From Nitritalea halalkaliphila LW7 (GTDB taxonomy: Bacteria > Bacteroidota > Bacteroidia > Cytophagales > Cyclobacteriaceae), in the NCBI RefSeq assembly GCF_000265075.1, contig NZ_AJYA01000002.1, positions 1 to 64,000 of the forward strand: DNA of 64,000 nucleotides, given 5' to 3'. The notes under the pieces were generated by a model. It was not told where the DNA came from, searched no databases, and saw only the letters and a program-made list of their open reading frames with translations. The translations under genes were made by a program, and so were the position numbers. Below are positions 59,534-64,000 of the stretch, one piece after another (position 1 is the first letter of the stretch; each line of letters opens with the position of its first letter).

Positions 59534-60357
59534 ATGGCAGTTAAAAAATTAAAGCCTGTAACTCCAGGTACCAGATTTAGAGTTGCTCCGGCTTTTGATG
59601 AAATTACTACATCAAGACCAGAGAAGTCTCTTTTGGCACCTATCAAGAAGTCAGGTGGTAGAAATAACGACGGAAGAATGACCGCCCGTTACATCGGTGG
59701 TGGTCATAAGAAGAGGCTTAGAATCATCGATTTTAAGCGTAATAAATTTGGCGTTCCAGCTACAGTAAAATCAATCGAGTACGATCCTAATAGAACGGCT
59801 CGTATCGCATTGTTATACTATGCAGATGGAGCAAAAGCATATATCATCGCTCCTGAGGGCTTAACAGTAGGCACCCAGGTGGTAAGTGGTGAAGTAGTAG
59901 CTCCTGAGGTGGGAAATGCTATGTTCCTCAAGAATATTCCTTTAGGTACGATCGTGCACAATATCGAGCTTAAGCCAGGTAAAGGTGCAGCTATGGTACG
60001 TAGTGCTGGAGGTTATGCTCAGGTCGTGGCACGTGATGGCAAGTATGTGACTGTCAAGTTACCTTCTGGCGAGATGCGTTTAGTCTAGGTGTATGTATGG
60101 CTACAGTGGGTACTGTGTCTAATGGTGATCACATGAATGTGGTACTAGGTAAGGCTGGAAGAAACCGCTGGTTAGGGCGTAGACCGAGAACGAGAGGTGT
60201 GGCGATGAACCCTGTAGATCACCCGATGGGTGGTGGTGAAGGCCGTTCTTCTGGAGGTCATCCAAGGTCAAGAAATGGTTTGTTAGCGAAAGGTAAGAAA
60301 ACCAGATCTCCTAAAAAGTATTCTAATAAATTCATCATTAGCAAAAGATCCAAGTAA
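59534..60357 (+). CDS. rplB: 50S ribosomal protein L2 (one frameshift)
   Basis: 274 residues after correction, the usual L2 length. As written it stops after GEMRLV at 60088, and the second part begins [13 protein letters not shown]. Restoring one C at 60085 gives [20 protein letters not shown]. The functional loop [23 protein letters not shown] with its catalytic-centre histidine is in the second part, so the break would remove the essential region. Confidence 0.96.
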
Positions 60358-60360
60358 TAT

Positions 60361-60639
60361 ATGGCACGTTCGTTAAAGAAGGGACCTTACATTGCACATC
60401 ACCTAGCCAAAAAGGTGGATGCCATGAATGATTCCGGGAAGAAGTCAGTGATTAAGACATGGTCCAGAGGATCCATGATTTCTCCAGACTTTGTGGGTCA
60501 TACCTTTGCTGTTCATAACGGGAATAAATTTATCCCTGTATTCGTAACAGATAACATGGTAGGTCACAAGCTAGGAGAGTTCGCCCCTACACGTAATTTT
60601 AGAGGGCACATTGCCAAAAAAGATAAAGGAAAGAGATAA
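60361..60639 (+). CDS. rpsS: 30S ribosomal protein S19
   Basis: 92 residues, intact: [17 protein letters not shown] and the head-binding segment [22 protein letters not shown]. Three bases before rplV. Confidence 0.97.
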   Translation: MARSLKKGPYIAHHLAKKVDAMNDSGKKSVIKTWSRGSMISPDFVGHTFAVHNGNKFIPVFVTDNMVGHKLGEFAPTRNFRGHIAKKDKGKR

Positions 60640-60641
60640 TC

Positions 60642-61031
60642 ATGGAAGCAGTAGCAAGATTAAAAAATGTTCCTACTTCTCCACGTAAGATGAGGTTAGT
60701 AGCTGACCTTGTGAGAGGTAAGCGTGTAGGACTCGCATTAAGCATATTGAAGCATACGCCAAACCATGCTTCTATCCGTTTAGAGAAGCTTTTACTTTCT
60801 GCAGTAGCTAACTGGCAGGCGAAGAATCCAGAGGAGAAACTGGAAGAGGCGGATCTTTACGTGAAGACGATAATGGTAGATGGTGGTCGTATGCTTAAGC
60901 GCCTAAGACCTGCTCCTCAAGGTAGAGCACACAGAATACGTAAAAGATCAAATCATGTAACCTTAGTAGTCGATGCGTTCGCTGCTCCCGTTACCGCTGA
61001 TGAAGTAGAAACAACAGAAAACGCTAATTAA
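60642..61031 (+). CDS. rplV: 50S ribosomal protein L22
   Basis: 129 residues, intact: the core from [29 protein letters not shown] to [16 protein letters not shown], then a short acidic tail (VETTENAN) beyond the usual end. Tunnel protein. Confidence 0.96.
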   Translation: MEAVARLKNVPTSPRKMRLVADLVRGKRVGLALSILKHTPNHASIRLEKLLLSAVANWQAKNPEEKLEEADLYVKTIMVDGGRMLKRLRPAPQGRAHRIRKRSNHVTLVVDAFAAPVTADEVETTENAN

Positions 61032-61040
61032 GATTAGACT

Positions 61041-61784
61041 ATGGGACAAAAAATAAACCCTATTGGTTTTAGACTTGGTGTAGTCAAAGGATGGGAGTCC
61101 AACTGGTATGGCGGTAAAGACTTTGCTGACAAACTTTATGAAGACCAGCAAATCAGGAAATACGTCAATGCGCGAATCCCTAAGGGCGGTATTGCTAAGG
61201 TAATTATCGAGCGTACATTAAAGCGTATCACATTAACCATTCACACAGCTCGTCCAGGGGTGGTGATTGGTAAAGGTGGTGCTGAAGTGGATAAGCTGAA
61301 AGAAGAACTTAAGAAGCTCACTAACAAGGATGTTCAGATTAACATTTTTGAAATTAAGCGTCCGGAGTTAGATGCTAAGCTGGTAGGTGAGTCTATCGCT
61401 CAGCAGCTACAAGCTAGGATCTCTTTTAGAAGAGCCATGAAGCAAGCTATCGCTGCAGCCATGCGTGTAGGTGCAGAAGGAATTAAGGTAAAACTTTCTG
61501 GTAGACTTGGTGGTGCTGAAATGGCGCGTTCTGAAATGTACAAAGAAGGTAGAATTCCACTTCATACATTAAGAGCAGACATCGATTACGCACTATCAGA
61601 AGCGAATACTGTATACGGAATCATCGGTATTAAAGTATGGATCTTTAAAGGTGAGGTATACGGCAAGCGTGATCTATCTCCAAATGCTGGTCTTGCTAAT
61701 GAGCCTAAAGGTGCTCAGGCAAACAGAGGCCGCAACAGAAGAGGAGAGGGTGGAGGCCCTAAGAGAAGAAAGAGAAATAATTAA
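61041..61784 (+). CDS. rpsC: 30S ribosomal protein S3
   Basis: 247 residues, intact: KH domain [20 protein letters not shown] and the C-terminal S3 signature [30 protein letters not shown]; the last 35 residues are an Arg/Gly-rich extension. mRNA-entry protein of the 30S head. Confidence 0.97.
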   Translation: MGQKINPIGFRLGVVKGWESNWYGGKDFADKLYEDQQIRKYVNARIPKGGIAKVIIERTLKRITLTIHTARPGVVIGKGGAEVDKLKEELKKLTNKDVQINIFEIKRPELDAKLVGESIAQQLQARISFRRAMKQAIAAAMRVGAEGIKVKLSGRLGGAEMARSEMYKEGRIPLHTLRADIDYALSEANTVYGIIGIKVWIFKGEVYGKRDLSPNAGLANEPKGAQANRGRNRRGEGGGPKRRKRNN

Positions 61785-61806
61785 TTTTCGCCTTACGTAA
61801 GAAGTC

Positions 61807-62226
61807 ATGTTACAGCCAAAAAGAACGAAATATAGAAAAATGCATAAGGGCCGTGTTAAAGGTATCGCGCAAAGAGGGCATACGCTCGCTTTCGGGAACT
61901 TTGGCATCAAGTCCTTAGAGGGCGGATGGATCACTTCCAGACAAATCGAAGCAGCGCGTATCGCGATGACACGTGCTATGAAACGTGAAGGTCAAGTGTG
62001 GATTCGTATCTTCCCTGATAAGCCTATTACCAAAAAGCCTGCAGAGGTTCGAATGGGTAAAGGTAAAGGTGCTCCAGAATATTGGGTAGCGGTTATCAAG
62101 CCTGGAACCATTCTGTTCGAAGCTACCGGTGTGCCATTAGCGACAGCGCAAGAGGCATTAAGATTAGCACAGCAGAAACTTCCAGTTAGCACAAAATTCA
62201 TAGTTCGTAGAGAGTACGAAGGATAA
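61807..62226 (+). CDS. rplP: 50S ribosomal protein L16
   Basis: 139 residues, intact: [68 protein letters not shown]. Contacts A-site tRNA. Confidence 0.97.
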   Translation: MLQPKRTKYRKMHKGRVKGIAQRGHTLAFGNFGIKSLEGGWITSRQIEAARIAMTRAMKREGQVWIRIFPDKPITKKPAEVRMGKGKGAPEYWVAVIKPGTILFEATGVPLATAQEALRLAQQKLPVSTKFIVRREYEG

Positions 62227-62234
62227 TTAAGATT

Positions 62235-62429
62235 ATGAAAAACGCAGAAATCAGATCACTTTCCGAAAGTGAAATCCTAGAGCGTATCGCAGCTGAGCAG
62301 GAAAATTTAACGAAATTACGCTTTGCTCACGCCATCTCTCCAATAGAGAATCCCAATAAAATAAAAGAATCCAAGCGCTTAATCGCAAGACTTAAGACTG
62401 CCTTGAGATCAACACAACTAGCTAAATAA
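62235..62429 (+). CDS. rpmC: 50S ribosomal protein L29
   Basis: 64 residues, intact: two-helix L29 with [34 protein letters not shown]. Near the tunnel exit. Confidence 0.93.
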   Translation: MKNAEIRSLSESEILERIAAEQENLTKLRFAHAISPIENPNKIKESKRLIARLKTALRSTQLAK

Positions 62430-62436
62430 TAAGATA

Positions 62437-62700
62437 ATGGCTACTACTGAGAGAAATCTACGTAAAGAAAGAATAGGGAAGGTAGTCAGCAACAAAATGG
62501 AGAAGTCCATCACTGTTGCCGTAGAAAGAAGAATGAAACACCCAATCTACGGTAAGTTTGTTGCGAAGACTACCAAATTCATGGTTCATGACGAGAATAA
62601 TGATTGCAACATTGGTGATGTTGTGAAAATTAGTGAGACTCGTCCGCTGAGTAAAAACAAGCGTTGGAGATTAGTAGAAATAATAGAAAGAGCTAAGTAA
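62437..62700 (+). CDS. rpsQ: 30S ribosomal protein S17
   Basis: 87 residues, intact: [34 protein letters not shown] and [22 protein letters not shown]. Early 16S rRNA binder. Confidence 0.96.
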   Translation: MATTERNLRKERIGKVVSNKMEKSITVAVERRMKHPIYGKFVAKTTKFMVHDENNDCNIGDVVKISETRPLSKNKRWRLVEIIERAK

Positions 62701-62702
62701 TT

Positions 62703-63071
62703 ATGGTACAACAGGAATCCAGACTAAGTGTAGCGGATAACTCCGGCGCTAAAGAAGTGCTAGTTATTCGTGTATTGGGTGGAACGAAAAAGCGTTACGC
62801 GTCGATCGGTGATAAAGTTGTTGTAACCGTAAAATCTGCGCTTTCATCCAGCAATATGAAAAAAGGTACCGTTTCAAAAGCGGTAATTGTAAGAACGAAG
62901 AAAGAAATCAGAAGAAAAGATGGTTCTTATATTCGCTTCGAAGATAATGCAGCTGTTCTCTTGAATAATAATGATGAGCCTAGAGGTACCCGTATTTTCG
63001 GCCCTGTAGCGAGAGAGTTAAGGGAGAAGCAGTTCATGAAAATTGTATCGTTGGCCCCTGAAGTTCTTTAA
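62703..63071 (+). CDS. rplN: 50S ribosomal protein L14
   Basis: 122 residues, intact: [41 protein letters not shown] and [44 protein letters not shown]. Confidence 0.98.
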   Translation: MVQQESRLSVADNSGAKEVLVIRVLGGTKKRYASIGDKVVVTVKSALSSSNMKKGTVSKAVIVRTKKEIRRKDGSYIRFEDNAAVLLNNNDEPRGTRIFGPVARELREKQFMKIVSLAPEVL

Positions 63072-63073
63072 TC

Positions 63074-63418
63074 ATGGTAAGAAAAGTAAAAATGCAAGGT
63101 AAATTGCACATAAAAACCGGTGATACCGTGAAGGTAATCAGTGGTGACGAAAAGGGTAAAACCGGAAAGGTGATCGCTGTGGACAGAGAGAAAAGCCGAG
63201 CTAAAGTGGAAGGTCTTAACATGGTGACGAAACATGTGAAGCCTACTGCCTCTAACCCACAGGGTGGCATCGAAAAGAAGGAAGCCGGAATTCATATTTC
63301 TAACTTGATGCTGGTAGACCCTAAAACAGGTGAAGCTACTAAGACAGGTAGAAAGCGTAACGAAAACGGTAAGTTAGTAAGGTATTCAAAGAAAACTGGG
63401 GAGGTGATCAATGGCTAA
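63074..63418 (+). CDS. rplX: 50S ribosomal protein L24
   Basis: 114 residues, intact: KOW motif [44 protein letters not shown]. Its last codons hold the strong SD of rplE, and it overlaps rplE by eight bases. Confidence 0.97.
   Translation: MVRKVKMQGKLHIKTGDTVKVISGDEKGKTGKVIAVDREKSRAKVEGLNMVTKHVKPTASNPQGGIEKKEAGIHISNLMLVDPKTGEATKTGRKRNENGKLVRYSKKTGEVING
63400..63410 (+). promoter_or_regulatory. Strong Shine-Dalgarno for rplE inside rplX
   Basis: GGAGGTGATC, a ten-base match to the complement of the 16S rRNA 3' end, stands one base before the rplE ATG at 63411, with its GGAGG core six bases upstream. Confidence 0.75.
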
Positions 63419-63971
63419 TCCTAGAATGAAAGAAAAATATCTTGGTGAAATCGTACCTGCACTAAGAGAGAAGTTTCAGTATAAGTCTGTGATGCAGGTT
63501 CCTAAACTTACCAAGATTGTTATCAATAAAGGTATCGGTGCTGCTGTAGCGGATAAGAAATTAGTGGATCAGGGTGTAGAGGAATTAACACTTATCGCTG
63601 GTCAGCGTGCAGTCGCCACTAAAGCTAAGGTTTCTATCTCCAACTTTAAGCTAAGAGATGGTATGCCTATCGGAGCTAAAGTAACGCTTCGTGGCGTTCA
63701 GATGTACGAATTCTTAGATCGTTTAATGACTATTGCCCTTCCACGTGTAAGAGATTTTAAAGGAATTAGCGATAAGGGTTTTGATGGTCGCGGGAACTAT
63801 ACTCTTGGTGTAACAGAGCAGATTATTTTCCCTGAAATCAGCATCGAGAAAGTAAACAGAATCTCTGGTATGGATATCACTTTTGTTACGACTGCCGAGA
63901 CTGACGAAGAAAGCCTTGCTTTATTAAAAGCTTTCGGGATGCCTTTTGTGAATAAAAATAAAGCAGAATAA
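63411..63971 (+). CDS. rplE: 50S ribosomal protein L5
   Basis: 186 residues, intact: [79 protein letters not shown]. Binds 5S rRNA. Confidence 0.98.
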   Translation: MANPRMKEKYLGEIVPALREKFQYKSVMQVPKLTKIVINKGIGAAVADKKLVDQGVEELTLIAGQRAVATKAKVSISNFKLRDGMPIGAKVTLRGVQMYEFLDRLMTIALPRVRDFKGISDKGFDGRGNYTLGVTEQIIFPEISIEKVNRISGMDITFVTTAETDEESLALLKAFGMPFVNKNKAE

Positions 63972-63974
63972 GAA

Positions 63975-64000
63975 ATGGCAAGAGAGTCGATAAAAGCGAG
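63975..64000 (+). CDS. rpsN: 30S ribosomal protein S14 (5' end only)
   Basis: The window ends after MARESIKA. The start context, three bases after rplE in the spc order, fits rpsN, whose Bacteroidota form begins MAKESMKAR. Partial; not enough residues to prove it alone. Confidence 0.8.

Overview
This window is chromosomal DNA from a member of the Bacteroidota, most likely a free-living Cytophagales- or Saprospirales-like organism. The evidence is a SusC/SusD outer-membrane uptake pair, many signal-peptidase-II lipoproteins, DUF5686 and DUF502 family proteins, an Na+-NQR operon, a DnaE with a fused proofreading exonuclease, and promoters of the Bacteroidota type (TTTG, 19 bp, TAnnTTTG). Most starts lack a Shine-Dalgarno motif. 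The tRNA genes do not encode CCA. Genus cannot be fixed from the sequence alone.

Layout. 0-5 kb: acyl-CoA dehydrogenase and adenine deaminase (minus strand), then cmk and ispH (plus). 5-9.7 kb: nqrABCDE, closed by a terminator with no nqrF. 9.8-18 kb: a DUF502 membrane protein (plus), then thioredoxin, exonuclease-DnaE and a DUF5686 outer-membrane protein (all minus). 18-35.3 kb: an accessory cluster of susC, susD, three large FG-GAP/ASPIC (CRTAC1-like) lipoproteins of about 1,100 residues, a small unknown lipoprotein, and a PAP2/vanadium-haloperoxidase-like lipoprotein. The four genes in the middle overlap, so they are probably translationally coupled. 35.4-40.7 kb: rsmG (plus), pyrH-frr and a biotinyl carrier protein (minus), and an M1 aminopeptidase with HEAT-like C terminus (plus). 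40.8-64 kb: the gene-expression block: tRNA-Tyr, -Gly, -Thr, tuf, tRNA-Trp, secE, nusG, rplKAJL, rpoBC, a DUF3467 protein, rpsL, rpsG, fusA, rpsJ, then rplC to rpsN (cut by the window end).

The strangest property of the sequence is its frameshifts. Nineteen genes, including essential single-copy ones (rpoC, nusG, rplK, rplB, rpsG, frr, dnaE, cmk, ispH), are broken or scrambled at 29 sites. At every site the reading frame is restored by adding one base (two at one site). Nearly always the missing base fits as an extra G or C in an existing G/C run. I found no site needing a base removed, while A/T runs of eight inside genes are in frame. The corrected genes all have an exact multiple of three and family-typical lengths. 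I therefore annotate each as one CDS across the break. A systematic loss of bases in the sequence record is the likeliest cause, but the G/C-only, deletion-only bias deserves checking. The coordinates of broken genes run from true start to true stop.
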